Below, piece after piece: positions 6,997 to 15,233 of a DNA stretch of 20,267 nt. The stretch lies in contig QFNK01000006.1 in NCBI GenBank assembly GCA_003240795.1, positions 1 through 20,267 of the forward strand. The letters are read 5' to 3'. The position numbers and the translations under genes are program-made. The number at the start of each line of letters is the position of its first letter. Positions within the stretch are counted from its first letter, which is position 1. Origin of the DNA: Micavibrio aeruginosavorus. GTDB taxonomy: Bacteria; Pseudomonadota; Alphaproteobacteria; Micavibrionales; Micavibrionaceae. A model generated the notes under the pieces. It was not told the origin of the DNA, made no database searches, and worked only from the letters and a program-made list of their open reading frames with translations.

Positions 6997-8283
6997 TCAG
7001 TCCACGGTGCTGTCGGCCGTAATACCTGGCCATTCTTGCTCCGCGAAGGCGGCCAGAATTCGATAATCTTCCTCTAGCGCCAGCGACTCCCGTGCGAGGA
7101 TGAGGGCGCGCCGCGCCTGATTGCGCGCGGCCGCACGGAAAGCATCACTGCAATAGGACAGCGCGGCCAGAGATTTCAAAAGCCGCATATCAACCTCGAA
7201 TGCTCCCGCGCCGTAAACGGCAATCGGTGAAAATGCATCGTGGAAAATATCCCCCGTATCGATGGAAGGCATATAAACATACCCCTCTGCCTCTGCCGTC
7301 TCGGCGCGCGATTCCAGAACATTCGACCAGTTTTTCAAAAGCCTGACCTGCGTGCCGAGAACGTCGATGGCGGTGCCCGGGTCGTTGACCGCCGGTGACA
7401 AGGCGCGACTGGCAATCTCGGACAACACCATAAAGCCGAAACGCGGGTCTTGTTCGAAAGAGCGGGAGCCCGAAATAACGAAACACTTGATCAAGTCCTT
7501 CATGACAGCATCATCCGGAACGGGATGGACAAGGCCCAGCGGCTGGCGCCCGTCGTAAAATTTCCCCGGAAGCGCATGAATGTGAATGGTCAGTCTATGC
7601 CGCACCGAAAGCGATTTCAGTTCTGAGACATCGATATATTCAACATAGCCGACCTGCCTCTCACAAAATAAGCCGATAGCCTGCGCGGGCATGGGGGGCG
7701 TATTGTCGGTAATGGGCCGCGCGCCCAGATAAGGCATTCTGGCATAGGTGGAAAGCGTCCGCGCACTTGCGCGTTCGACCATATCAATCGTCTCCCCCAC
7801 ACGGCCCAGCCGTGACAGATATTCGATCCAGCGCAGCAACGTTATGACGATCAGGCAAACGACAACGATCGTCACGACAAACAGCAGCACACGCCCGCTG
7901 GCCCCGTAAAGGCCGATTTTCAGGGAGATGATCCCCACAAGACTGAAGATAAAAGAGCCGATAAAAGTTGATAGGGCACGGTGGGATGTTTCGTCTTCCA
8001 GCAGCAATTTTGTCGCGCGCGGCGTAACGTTGCTGGTCGCCGCCGAATAGGCAGAGACCATGACGCTGAGCGAAAAAGTCGTCACAGCCAGCATACTGCT
8101 GGCGATAATGTTTAGAATGCTGTCTACCGCATCCGCACCGATCTTTTGGGAGAAGTCTTCGGGAAAGAAGCGCTTTGCATAGGCCGATGCAAGCGCTGTC
8201 AGAATAGCCACCAGACAGTACAACGATGCGCGGAGCCACAATTTTCCGGTAAAGCGCTTAAAAATCCATATCCAGCGTGACAT
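6997..8283 (-). CDS. DUF2254 family predicted membrane protein
   Basis: The 428-residue protein matches the DUF2254 family. Four hydrophobic segments fall in the N-terminal part (about 16-36, 55-82, 104-128 and 131-155), followed by a soluble C-terminal region of about 270 residues. Typical landmarks are the SSMLAVTTFSLSVMV segment followed by a polar SAATSNVTPRA loop, and FMVLSEIASRALSPAVNDPGTA in the C-terminal region. Family members are inner-membrane proteins without an assigned function. The ATG has a good AGGA 7-8 nt upstream. It is divergent from the next gene and ahead of comM. Confidence 0.85.
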   Translation of the reverse strand: MSRWIWIFKRFTGKLWLRASLYCLVAILTALASAYAKRFFPEDFSQKIGADAVDSILNIIASSMLAVTTFSLSVMVSAYSAATSNVTPRATKLLLEDETSHRALSTFIGSFIFSLVGIISLKIGLYGASGRVLLFVVTIVVVCLIVITLLRWIEYLSRLGRVGETIDMVERASARTLSTYARMPYLGARPITDNTPPMPAQAIGLFCERQVGYVEYIDVSELKSLSVRHRLTIHIHALPGKFYDGRQPLGLVHPVPDDAVMKDLIKCFVISGSRSFEQDPRFGFMVLSEIASRALSPAVNDPGTAIDVLGTQVRLLKNWSNVLESRAETAEAEGYVYMPSIDTGDIFHDAFSPIAVYGAGAFEVDMRLLKSLAALSYCSDAFRAAARNQARRALILARESLALEEDYRILAAFAEQEWPGITADSTVD

Positions 8284-8369
8284 CTATATTCCTTTTTTTG
8301 TGTTTAATATAGTCTTCAACCGACAAACATTCGCTAAAGTTCTCGAGCTTATAGCTTAACCCTTTGTTC

Positions 8370-8385
8370 ACGTTTCCTTAAACGT
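8370..8385. promoter_or_regulatory. Inverted repeat in the DUF2254 / 211-residue gene divergent region
   Basis: ACGTTT (8370-8375) and AAACGT (8380-8385) form a perfect 6-bp inverted repeat around CCTT, followed on the plus strand by CTTTT. It could be an operator for either divergent gene or a weak hairpin. I cannot assign a regulator. Confidence 0.35.
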
Positions 8386-8407
8386 CTTTTCACCTTATCG
8401 GCGTAAA

Positions 8408-8435
8408 GGTGGAGAAAGAATACTTTCTTTCCACC
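8408..8435 (+). promoter_or_regulatory. Hairpin in the leader of the 211-residue gene
   Basis: GGTGGA (8408-8413) pairs with TCCACC (8430-8435), and the stem continues inward through G-T and A-T pairs with one A-C mismatch to a 4-nt loop. The stem stops 5 nt before the Shine-Dalgarno TAAGGA (8441-8446) of the gene starting at 8455. No U-run follows, so it is not a terminator. It may protect the mRNA end or modulate translation. Confidence 0.45.
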
Positions 8436-8454
8436 GGACCTAAGGAACACCGTT

Positions 8455-9090
8455 ATGTCTGCCGTTACAAAAGAAGATGTCGCAAGACTTCACACCTATC
8501 TGGTCGTGCCCGTCGCGGTCGCGGAAGCTCTCTCCGCTACGACGCCCTTGGAAGGCGAAGACCAGTACGCCATGCATGTGGCGCTGTCGGAAATCGATTC
8601 AGACTCCGCGCTGCTGGCCATCGCGCTTGGTGCGTACAGGATTGCGCAGGAATATGCGGGCGATGTTCCCGTGGCCGCCGCCTTGAAATATGAATGCGAA
8701 AAAATCGTTCAGGATTACGCGCCGGACTGGCTCGACAATTACCACAATCATCCGGTGGAGAATGATGCGCTGTACGATCTGCTCCGCAATATTCCGGAGG
8801 ATCTTGAGTCCGTGGCAGAGCTGCTGGAAACCTTGCAGGCGTCCATCCGCGACGAAGACGCACCGGCGCATACGCTGTGCTCCATCCTCGCCATTCAGGC
8901 GCGCGCGCACATGGAAATCGCGGATTATGTTTTAGGCGAACTCGAAGCCGACCGCATGGCGGAGCTTGAGGAAGAAGACATGGACGGCGTCTGCTCCTTC
9001 GGAAGCCCGACGCTGTACGCGCCGGACAATCTGGAAGCCGCGGCGAACGGAAGCAACATCATCCTCTTCCCGATCCACCGCTGCCGCTAG
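8455..9090 (+). CDS. Unknown acidic 211-residue cytosolic protein
   Basis: I do not recognise this protein. It is acidic and mostly predicted helical, without signal peptide or membrane helix. It alternates Ala/Leu-rich helices with Glu/Asp-rich ones, including the cluster AELEEEDMDG near 165-175. A hydrophobic IILFPIH lies at the very C-terminus. An AAGGA sits about 8 nt before the ATG. It has its own leader with a hairpin, and its stop is only 2 nt from that of the convergent HIT gene. Nothing in the context suggests a function. Confidence 0.75.
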   Translation: MSAVTKEDVARLHTYLVVPVAVAEALSATTPLEGEDQYAMHVALSEIDSDSALLAIALGAYRIAQEYAGDVPVAAALKYECEKIVQDYAPDWLDNYHNHPVENDALYDLLRNIPEDLESVAELLETLQASIRDEDAPAHTLCSILAIQARAHMEIADYVLGELEADRMAELEEEDMDGVCSFGSPTLYAPDNLEAAANGSNIILFPIHRCR

Positions 9091-9092
9091 GA

Positions 9093-9452
9093 TTATTCCG
9101 CCACCATCGGGCCGATCTTCTTACCGCCCAGAAGATGGACATGGTAATGCGGCACTTCCTGTCCGCCGTTCAGGCCCGTATTCGCAATTGCGCGGAAACC
9201 GCTCTCCACAATCCCCAGATCGTTCGCGACCTTTGACACGGCACGGTAAAAACCCGCGATCTCGGCATCGCTTGCGTTTGCGCCGAAATCGGCGATGGAG
9301 AGATATTTCCCTTTCGGAATGACCAGCACATGGACAGGCGCCTTGCCCGCTATATCGTGGAAGGCCAGCGCGTAATCATCCTCATACACTTTCTTGGCCG
9401 GAATATCGCCGCGCAGGATTTTTGCGAACACGTTGCTGTCGTCATAGGCCAT
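9093..9452 (-). CDS. HIT family (HinT-like) nucleotide hydrolase
   Basis: This 119-residue protein has the histidine triad HYHVHLL (His102, His104, His106) near the C-terminus and the N-terminal FAKILRGDIPAKKVYEDD typical of HinT/PKCI proteins. HinT enzymes are small dimeric cytosolic phosphoramidases that hydrolyse AMP-linked adducts, including adenylated lysine or aminoacyl-AMP. The start is supported by an excellent AGGAGG 8 nt upstream (9461-9466 on the plus strand). HIT genes often lie next to hisE or hisF in alphaproteobacteria; here it diverges from hisA with a 54-bp shared promoter region. Confidence 0.95.
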   Translation of the reverse strand: MAYDDSNVFAKILRGDIPAKKVYEDDYALAFHDIAGKAPVHVLVIPKGKYLSIADFGANASDAEIAGFYRAVSKVANDLGIVESGFRAIANTGLNGGQEVPHYHVHLLGGKKIGPMVAE

Positions 9453-9469
9453 GGCTGGCTCCTCCTATC

Positions 9470-9496
9470 TTTACAAATTACCCGTCCACCTATACT
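9470..9496 (+). promoter_or_regulatory. Candidate hisA promoter with very short leader
   Basis: TTTACA (9470-9475, five of six matches to TTGACA) and TATACT (9491-9496, five of six to TATAAT) are separated by 15 bp, which is short. Transcription would start around 9503, only about 4 nt before the hisA ATG, so the mRNA would be nearly leaderless. Confidence 0.45.
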
Positions 9497-9506
9497 AGAT
9501 TGAGGC

Positions 9507-10229
9507 ATGATTATCTATCCGGCAATCGACCTCAAGGACGGAAAATGCGTACGCCTGCACAAGGGCGATATGGGTTCCGCGACCATCTACAACGAAGATC
9601 CCGCCGCCCAGGCGCATGAATGGGCGCAGGCCGGTTTTTCGTGGCTGCACGTCGTCGACTTGAACGGCGCGGTGGACGGCAAGCCGGTGAATGTCGAGGC
9701 CGTGCGCGGCATCCTTGCGGCGGCCGACCTGCCCGTACAGCTAGGCGGCGGCATCCGTACGCTGGCGCAGATCGAAAACTGGCTGGCCGAAGGCGTATCC
9801 CGCGTGATCCTCGGTACGCTCGCCGTAAAAAATCCCGCTCTCGTCATCGAAGCCTGCGCGAAATTTCCGGACCAGATCGCCGTCGGTATCGACGCGCGCG
9901 GCAGCCGCGTGGCCGTCGAAGGCTGGGTCGAGGAATCGGACATGCACGTCAATGACCTCGCCGCGAAGTTCGAGGATGCGGGCGTATGCGCCATCATCTA
10001 CACCGACATCAACCGCGATGGTACGGGACAGGGTCTGAACATGGATTCCACCGTGGCCTTGGCGCAGGCGACCTCCATTCCTGTCATCGCCTCCGGCGGT
10101 GTGGCGAGCCTAGGCGACGTACGCGCCGTACGCGCGGCGGAGCAATACGGCGTGACGGGCATGATTATCGGCACCGCCCTGTATGACGGGGCCATCAATC
10201 CCGCCATGGCGCTGCGCGAAGCGAACTGA
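9507..10229 (+). CDS. hisA: Phosphoribosylformimino-5-aminoimidazole carboxamide ribotide isomerase
   Basis: HisA performs the Amadori isomerisation of ProFAR to PRFAR, the fourth step of histidine synthesis, in the cytosol. The 240-residue protein is a full-length half-barrel-duplicated TIM barrel. Catalytic Asp8 lies in [13 protein letters not shown], the first phosphate loop is QLGGGIR, a second acid is in GIDARG (near residue 130), and [12 protein letters not shown] and IASGGV form the C-terminal half. The Asp of TDINRDG and the GGG of the N-half agree with HisA rather than HisF. GAGG precedes the ATG by only one nucleotide, a poor spacing. Its partners hisH and hisF, usually adjacent, are absent here. 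Confidence 0.96.
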   Translation: MIIYPAIDLKDGKCVRLHKGDMGSATIYNEDPAAQAHEWAQAGFSWLHVVDLNGAVDGKPVNVEAVRGILAAADLPVQLGGGIRTLAQIENWLAEGVSRVILGTLAVKNPALVIEACAKFPDQIAVGIDARGSRVAVEGWVEESDMHVNDLAAKFEDAGVCAIIYTDINRDGTGQGLNMDSTVALAQATSIPVIASGGVASLGDVRAVRAAEQYGVTGMIIGTALYDGAINPAMALREAN

Positions 10230-10238
10230 GGACAGATC

Positions 10239-10257
10239 GCGGCCCTCTGCCGCTTTT
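10239..10257 (+). terminator. Weak intrinsic terminator after hisA
   Basis: A 5-bp perfect stem GCGGC/GCCGC (10239-10243 and 10249-10253) with a 5-nt loop is followed directly by TTTT. It begins 9 nt after the hisA stop. The stem is short, so some read-through into the next gene is likely. Confidence 0.4.
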
Positions 10258-10259
10258 CA

Positions 10260-10288
10260 TTGACATAAAGGCATCAGGCTTTTATTGA
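10260..10288 (+). promoter_or_regulatory. Candidate promoter of the HAD-hisE pair
   Basis: A perfect -35 hexamer TTGACA (10260-10265) is followed at 17 bp by TATTGA (10283-10288), which matches the -10 consensus at three positions. The start site would fall at about 10295, the A of the HAD ATG. That gene has no properly spaced Shine-Dalgarno, so a leaderless mRNA is possible. Confidence 0.4.
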
Positions 10289-10294
10289 AAGGGC

Positions 10295-11128
10295 ATGAAA
10301 CAGGCCCTGACAGCAGAGCGCGATATTGTCATTTTCGATTGTGACGGCGTTTTTTATTCCTGGCGTCACTATGCCAAAGGCGCGTCCGATACCGTACCGT
10401 CCGATCCCATGCATCATGCCAAACGCTTCTGCGCGGAAGTGAAGGCCGATGTGGTCCCGCTGCTTCTGCCCGTCCTGACGCGCGACGAGGCCGCCATTCT
10501 CGGCAAACGTAGCTACGAGGAAACAGGCGACGGCCTGCGTTATTTCGTGGAGCTTGCGACACAGCATGGCTTCGACGCGAACGAATTCCGCGAACAGCTG
10601 CACATCGCCTATCACCAGCTTCAGTTCAAACGCATAACGGAGAGCTATCCCGAAGTCCTCGCGCCATGCCTTGAAAGCGGCCAGCATATGCAGGCACTGG
10701 CAAGCGGCGGCGTTAATTTCGGCGTCCTGTCGCAAAGCTGCCGCGACAACTGGCTGAAACCCCTGCTCGGCAGCAAGAACATCCTGAACCACATAAAGCC
10801 CGAACATCTTTTCGGCTTCAAGGAATTCGGCTGGAACGAAAAATCGATCAATGCAAAGGGGCTTGGCATCATCATGGACGTGATGGAGGCCGACCCGTCG
10901 CGCGTTGTGTTTGTCGAGGACACGAAGAAAAACCTTTACCCCGTAAAGGCGGAATATCCGGACGTCCTGACGGTTCACATCAATGATTGGCATATGCCAA
11001 CACCGGAAGACGACTATATCGATGTCGCGGTTGACACGACGCTGGATTATATGCGCCTGCATCGCGCCGCGCGCGTGCCCCAGCCTGCCGTTAAAGCGCA
11101 ACCAAGACCGATGAGCCTCACCCTATGA
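10295..11128 (+). CDS. HAD superfamily hydrolase coupled to hisE, candidate histidinol-phosphate phosphatase
   Basis: The 277-residue protein has the four HAD motifs. Motif I is FDCDGVFYSW with nucleophile Asp15 and acid/base Asp17, motif II is GVLSQS (143-148), motif III is a Lys in NEKSINAKG (183 or 188), and motif IV is VVFVEDTKKN (Glu208-Asp209). A helical cap lies between motifs I and II, as in subfamily I enzymes, and the FxDCDGxxY start recalls pyrimidine 5'-nucleotidases. It therefore most likely removes phosphate from a small phosphorylated substrate. Its TGA overlaps the hisE ATG as ATGA, and hisA is upstream. The HisB encoded at 15734-16333 lacks a phosphatase domain, so histidinol-phosphate is an attractive substrate; this is inference. 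A salvage nucleotidase is the alternative. An in-frame TGA just upstream fixes the start near this ATG. Confidence 0.85.
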   Translation: MKQALTAERDIVIFDCDGVFYSWRHYAKGASDTVPSDPMHHAKRFCAEVKADVVPLLLPVLTRDEAAILGKRSYEETGDGLRYFVELATQHGFDANEFREQLHIAYHQLQFKRITESYPEVLAPCLESGQHMQALASGGVNFGVLSQSCRDNWLKPLLGSKNILNHIKPEHLFGFKEFGWNEKSINAKGLGIIMDVMEADPSRVVFVEDTKKNLYPVKAEYPDVLTVHINDWHMPTPEDDYIDVAVDTTLDYMRLHRAARVPQPAVKAQPRPMSLTL

Positions 11129-11439
11129 ACGATTTCCTGAACGAACTTTATCAGACGCTTCTGTCCCGCAAGGGTGCGGACGCACAGACATCCTACACCG
11201 CGTCCCTCTACGCGAAAGGCACGGCCAAGATCGCGCAGAAGGTCGGCGAGGAAGCCGTTGAAACCGTGATCGAGGCGATGAAGGGCGACAAGGATAAAAT
11301 CAAATCCGAATCCGCCGATCTTCTCTTCCACCTTCTCGTCTTATGGGCGGATCAGGGCATCACGCCGGACGATGTTGTAAATGTCCTGAAAGCCCGCGAA
11401 GGCACAAGCGGGATCGCAGAGAAAAACTCCCGCGCCTAA
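11125..11439 (+). CDS. hisE: Phosphoribosyl-ATP pyrophosphatase
   Basis: HisE removes pyrophosphate from phosphoribosyl-ATP, the second step of histidine synthesis. The 104-residue protein is a full-length all-alpha MazG-like NTP pyrophosphatase. The metal-binding helix is KVGEEAVETVIE (Glu42, Glu43, Glu46) and the second metal site is ESADLLFH (Glu62, Asp65). SYTASLY and the C-terminal REGTSGIAEK also fit the family. It stands alone, not fused to HisI. The ATG overlaps the stop of the HAD hydrolase gene, so translation is probably coupled. Its stop is 3 nt from that of convergent cysE, with no terminator between. Confidence 0.96.
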   Translation: MNDFLNELYQTLLSRKGADAQTSYTASLYAKGTAKIAQKVGEEAVETVIEAMKGDKDKIKSESADLLFHLLVLWADQGITPDDVVNVLKAREGTSGIAEKNSRA

Positions 11440-11442
11440 TTC

Positions 11443-12063
11443 CTATTTGATCGGCTGGCGAATGCTTTGAAGGCGCGCCAGCGTGTCGTCGACGGCCCCC
11501 GCATCTTCCGGCGCAGGCACGTTTTCACACAGGCCGTAAGGTGCGGGCTTTTCTTCCGCACGGCCGATCATTTTCGCAGGGTTTCCGGCCATCACCGCAT
11601 GGTCTTCAACAGGCTTCGTCACAACGGCATTCGCGCCGATCCGCACGTAATCGCCGATCGTGATATTGCCGAGCACCTGCGCATAGGCGCCGATAATCAC
11701 ATTGTTGCCGATGGTAGGATGCCGCGGCTGCCCCGCGCCTTCCTTGCCTTTCCCGCCCAGCGTCACGCCCTGATAGATGGTGCAGCCATCACCGATCACC
11801 GCCGTCTGGCCGATCACGACGCCCGTGCCGTGGTCGATGAATAAATTCTTGCCGATTTTCGCCTGCGGATGGATTTCGATGCCCGTAAACATGCGCCCTA
11901 TATTCGCCCAGAAACGTGCGAGGCCGCGCATCTCCATCTTCCACAACAACGCGGCAAGCGGGTGAAACAGCGTGAGCGCGTGAAAGCCCGGATAGCCAAG
12001 AACGACTTCCAGCGTTGTCGGCTGCGCCGGATCGCGCATTTTGATGGAGTGCAGCAGTGACAT
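11443..12063 (-). CDS. cysE: Serine O-acetyltransferase, short form
   Basis: CysE acetylates L-serine with acetyl-CoA to O-acetylserine, the substrate of the CysK encoded just upstream. The 206-residue protein begins with [21 protein letters not shown], the canonical SAT helical segment. A left-handed beta-helix of hexapeptide repeats follows (about 63-160), with catalytic Asp77-His78 in IDHGTG, GGKGK (103-107) and the RHPTIGNN loop. It is shorter than the 273-residue E. coli enzyme and fits the EpsC-like short type. The ATG at 12063 lies 1 nt after the cysK stop (TAACATG), which supports it over an in-frame start 69 nt upstream inside cysK. The C-terminal 40 residues are variable and acidic. 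Confidence 0.94.
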   Translation of the reverse strand: MSLLHSIKMRDPAQPTTLEVVLGYPGFHALTLFHPLAALLWKMEMRGLARFWANIGRMFTGIEIHPQAKIGKNLFIDHGTGVVIGQTAVIGDGCTIYQGVTLGGKGKEGAGQPRHPTIGNNVIIGAYAQVLGNITIGDYVRIGANAVVTKPVEDHAVMAGNPAKMIGRAEEKPAPYGLCENVPAPEDAGAVDDTLARLQSIRQPIK

Positions 12064-12064
12064 G

Positions 12065-13018
12065 TTATTCAAGCCCTTCAAACAAAGCGGTAGAGAGATA
12101 GCGTTCCGCGAAAGACGCGAGAATGACGACAATCATCTTGCCTTCATTTTCCGGCTGCTTCGCAATTTCCAGCGCCGCCCACAACGCCGCGCCGGACGAT
12201 ATGCCGACGGGAATTCCGTCGAGCTTTGCCGCTTCACGCGCAAGGCGGAAGGCGTCATCATTTTCGACCTTCACGATATCATCGATCAGCGATGGATCGA
12301 GGATCGATGGAACGAAGCCGGCACCGATACCCTGTATCTTATGAGGCGACGGCGCGCCGCCCGACAGGACGGGGCTGGCCGCAGGTTCGACGGCGATGGT
12401 GCGGAAGGACGGCTTTCTGTCTTTCAGGATTTGCGACACACCGGTCAACGTGCCGCCCGTCCCGACGCCGGAGACAAGGATATCGGCCCTGCCGTCCGTA
12501 TCGTTCCAGATTTCAAGCGCGGTCGATTTGCGGTGAATGTCGGGGTTCGCGGGGTTATCGAATTGCGCGAGGGAGAAACCATTCGGCGTTTCCGCCAGCA
12601 ATTCTTCCGCCTTTGCAATCGCGCCCTTCATGCCTTTTTCGGCAGGCGTCAGGACAAGCTCAGCCCCCAACAGGCGCAGCATCTTGCGCCGCTCCACCGA
12701 CATGCTTTCCGGCATGGTCAGGATCAGGCGGTATCCCTTGGCCGCGGCGACAAAGGCCAGCGCAATGCCCGTATTGCCGGATGTCGGCTCGATCAGGACG
12801 GTTGTACCCGGGCTTATTTTACCAGCGCGTTCCGCATCCTCGACCATGGCAAGGCCGATACGGTCCTTGACGGACGAAAGCGGGTTGAAGAATTCGAGCT
12901 TGGCGACGATGTCGGCCTTCACGCCGTATTTCCCCGACAGACCCGGAAGCCGCACGAGTGGCGTGGCGCCGACCGTGTCCAGCACGCTGTCATAGATTTT
13001 ACCGCGGAATTCGGCCAT
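12065..13018 (-). CDS. cysK: Cysteine synthase A (O-acetylserine sulfhydrylase)
   Basis: CysK is a PLP enzyme that converts O-acetylserine and sulfide to L-cysteine. The 317-residue protein carries the Schiff-base Lys51 in [11 protein letters not shown], the substrate loop [11 protein letters not shown] (77-87), the phosphate loop [10 protein letters not shown] (184-193), and SSGAALWAA near the C-terminus. The ATG at 13018 begins [21 protein letters not shown], a typical family N-terminus. A TTG start 45 nt further up would add residues unlike the family. It forms a two-gene operon with cysE. The C-terminus is not obviously the usual anchor tail for CysE, so a cysteine synthase complex should not be assumed. 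Confidence 0.95.
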   Translation of the reverse strand: MAEFRGKIYDSVLDTVGATPLVRLPGLSGKYGVKADIVAKLEFFNPLSSVKDRIGLAMVEDAERAGKISPGTTVLIEPTSGNTGIALAFVAAAKGYRLILTMPESMSVERRKMLRLLGAELVLTPAEKGMKGAIAKAEELLAETPNGFSLAQFDNPANPDIHRKSTALEIWNDTDGRADILVSGVGTGGTLTGVSQILKDRKPSFRTIAVEPAASPVLSGGAPSPHKIQGIGAGFVPSILDPSLIDDIVKVENDDAFRLAREAAKLDGIPVGISSGAALWAALEIAKQPENEGKMIVVILASFAERYLSTALFEGLE

Positions 13019-13083
13019 GGCTCCCCCACATCCTTGTCGCCCTGCAAAAAAGGATATAGGCAAAAACCGTTTAAAGGAAAGGC

Positions 13084-13653
13084 TTATTTCCCGTCGAAAA
13101 AGGCCGGATTGATGACTTTGTAGTAATGCACAGAAGGCACCGTCTCGCCGTTCACGCGCACGGAATAGGGATGTTCGCCGAACGCCTTGTATCCCATATT
13201 CTCATAAAGCTCGATCGCCTTGGTCATCGTTTTGCGGACATCGAGGTTGATGACAGCATAACCATCCTCGTTCGCCTTCTTCTCGACCGTTTCGAGGAGA
13301 AGGCGCGCAAGACCGTGCCCCCGCGCCCACGGCGCCACGAAATTCGTCGTCATCTGGACGATATGCCCCTGCGCCTCGTTGTTGGCGGGCGGAAGAATAA
13401 GTTGCGTCGTGCCACATATAACGCCGTCCAGGCGGGCGGTGAAAAGCATGCGCGTCGGCGCGGTGATAACGCCCTGCCAGTAACGCTCCATGGAGGCGCG
13501 CTCGGGAACGTGAATCCATCCGAAACCCCCGCCGCCCTCGATCGCGGCTTCCGTCGCATCGCACAGGTCGTTGAGGTCCGGCGCCGACAGCGCCTCCGTC
13601 ACGTAATCGACAACGACGCTTGGCGCACTGGTTTTCAATCTGCCCTCGTTCAT
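13084..13653 (-). CDS. GNAT family N-acetyltransferase
   Basis: The 189-residue protein is a GNAT enzyme that transfers acetyl from acetyl-CoA to an amine that cannot be predicted. The acetyl-CoA site is [19 protein letters not shown] (R-G-H-G-L-A at 111-116, fitting the Q/R-x-x-G-x-G/A rule). [22 protein letters not shown] (134-155) forms the C-terminal motif [18 protein letters not shown] is the preceding beta-hairpin. GGGAG-type purines (GGGAG) 8 nt upstream support the start. It lies 65 nt downstream in coordinates from the cysK start, on the same strand and upstream in transcription, so it may lead into cysK-cysE. Confidence 0.88.
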   Translation of the reverse strand: MNEGRLKTSAPSVVVDYVTEALSAPDLNDLCDATEAAIEGGGGFGWIHVPERASMERYWQGVITAPTRMLFTARLDGVICGTTQLILPPANNEAQGHIVQMTTNFVAPWARGHGLARLLLETVEKKANEDGYAVINLDVRKTMTKAIELYENMGYKAFGEHPYSVRVNGETVPSVHYYKVINPAFFDGK

Positions 13654-13800
13654 GCCGATACTCCCTCATTGCTGCAAAGATATGATCCCTATTTATTAGT
13701 GAAACATAAAACAGTGAACAAAGTAAAAAGCCAATCGCGCCGCAAAGGATGTTTTTGTGACGCCGCGCAGCATCGGAACCGCCAGATTCCAAGGTTTCCC

Positions 13801-13830
13801 TTGATTATCCGGGTATTTTTGTCTTATGAG
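13801..13830 (+). promoter_or_regulatory. Candidate hisD promoter
   Basis: TTGATT (13801-13806) and TATGAG (13825-13830) each match the consensus at four positions, separated by 18 bp. The predicted start near 13837 leaves a 22-nt leader containing the hisD Shine-Dalgarno. The -10 covers the alternative ATG at 13826, which argues against that start. Confidence 0.4.
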
Positions 13831-13858
13831 AAATTTCCAGACACAAGAAAGGCGCGCA

Positions 13859-15169
13859 ATGAATATCGGTTTTTACAAATGGTCGGAAACACCGGACGAT
13901 GTGAAAGCACGCCTTCTCCACCGTGCGCAGGCCGATATCGAAAACATTGCGGACAAGGTCGCGCCGATTTTGGCGGACGTACGCGCGCGTGGTGACGAAG
14001 CCTTGCTCGATTACGCAAAGCGTTTCGACAAGGCGGAATTGTCCTCCCTGCGCGTCAGCGAGGAAGAAATCGCACAGGCCTGCAAGACGGTCGCACCATC
14101 CTTGAAACAAGCCATCGACCGTTGCATCGGCAACGTCCGCAAATTCCACGAGGAACAGATGCGCCGTGTGGAAGATCCGTGGATGTTCGAAATCGAACCC
14201 GGCGTATTCGCGGGCGAGAAAGTCACGCCCATCTCCTCCGTCGGCCTGTACGTGCCGGGCGGCAAGAATTTATATCCTTCCACCCTCTACATGCTTGCGG
14301 TTCCGGCGGTCGTGGCAAAAGTGCCGAAAGTCATCATGCTGACGCCGCCGCGCCCGGATGGCTCCGTCAGCGATGTCATCCTTTACGCCGCGCACGCATC
14401 GGGTATCACGGAAATCTATAAGGTCGGCGGCGCACAGGCCATCGCCGCGATGGCATACGGAACACAGACGATACCGAAGGTGCATAAAGTCCTGGGGCCA
14501 TGCAGTCCGTTCGGTGCGGCGGCGAAGCAGATGCTCGGCGGCGTGATAAACCCCGGCATGCCTGCGGGCCCGTCGGATTCTCTGGTGCTGTGCGACGATT
14601 CCGCCGATCCCGACAACACTGTCTGGGACGTTCTGAACGAAGCCGAACACGGGCCTGATTCCGCAGGCATTCTCGTCACGCATGATGAAAATCTCGCATC
14701 GTACGTGCACAAAAAGCTTCAGGAAACGATTGCCGCCCTTCCCGAGCCCCAGCGCGGCTATCTTGAGACGAACATGGCCGCCTACAGCGGCGTTATACTG
14801 ACGCGGTCTTTGGAAGAATCGATCGGGGTCAGCAACCTGTACGCGCCGGAGCACGTTGTCCTGAAAGTACGTAATCCCGATGCGATCCTCCCTAAAATCG
14901 TCAATGCGGGAGAAATCCTGATCGGGGAGAATTCGCCGTCCAGCCTCGGGAATTACGGCATCGGCGTCAACCACGTCCTGCCCACCGGCGGCATGGCGCA
15001 TTCCTATTCCTGTACGTCCGTATGGGATTACCTGAAACGTACGTCCATCGCCCGCGTCACAGCCGAAGGGCTGAACGCCCTGACGCCCGCCGTGACCGCG
15101 ATGGCGGATTACGAAGGTTTTCCGGCGCACGGAAATGTCCTGCGCCTGCGGAAGATATACAACGATTAA
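13859..15169 (+). CDS. hisD: Histidinol dehydrogenase family protein, divergent subfamily
   Basis: HisD oxidises L-histidinol to L-histidine in two NAD-dependent, zinc-assisted steps. The 436-residue protein covers the whole fold: VGLYVPGGKNLYPSTLYM, GGAQAIAAMAYGTQTIPKV, PAGPSDSLVL, AEHGPDS and the C-terminal DYEGFPAHGN. The base pair Glu331-His332 (APEHV) is present. Judged against the E. coli zinc ligands (Gln259, His262, Asp360, His419), His264 and His424 are kept, but the Gln is Glu261 and the Asp is Asn365 (LGNYGIG). The usual GPGN loop reads GPCSP. I recall a HisD subfamily with these variants, so the protein may use histidinol or another alcohol. The start at 13859 has AAAGG about 7 nt upstream; the ATG 33 nt earlier has no Shine-Dalgarno. 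Confidence 0.85.
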   Translation: MNIGFYKWSETPDDVKARLLHRAQADIENIADKVAPILADVRARGDEALLDYAKRFDKAELSSLRVSEEEIAQACKTVAPSLKQAIDRCIGNVRKFHEEQMRRVEDPWMFEIEPGVFAGEKVTPISSVGLYVPGGKNLYPSTLYMLAVPAVVAKVPKVIMLTPPRPDGSVSDVILYAAHASGITEIYKVGGAQAIAAMAYGTQTIPKVHKVLGPCSPFGAAAKQMLGGVINPGMPAGPSDSLVLCDDSADPDNTVWDVLNEAEHGPDSAGILVTHDENLASYVHKKLQETIAALPEPQRGYLETNMAAYSGVILTRSLEESIGVSNLYAPEHVVLKVRNPDAILPKIVNAGEILIGENSPSSLGNYGIGVNHVLPTGGMAHSYSCTSVWDYLKRTSIARVTAEGLNALTPAVTAMADYEGFPAHGNVLRLRKIYND

Positions 15170-15233
15170 GGTGTAAAGGGTTGCTATTCCCCTCCCTTTC
15201 CGCTTCTAATAAAGGGGCTTAAGGGAGTTTACG

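Noticed and set aside
10274..11101. 275-codon minus-strand frame over the HAD gene
   Set aside because: The plus strand has all four HAD motifs and couples to hisE; the antisense frame is a mirror of codon bias.
12041..13123. Long plus-strand open frame (360 codons) covering cysK
   Set aside because: It is antisense to a full-length cysK with all motifs, its translation is Arg/His-rich and matches no family; typical shadow frame in GC-rich DNA.
14270..15130. 286-codon minus-strand frame within hisD
   Set aside because: Antisense to hisD; Arg/His/Gly-rich translation without a family.
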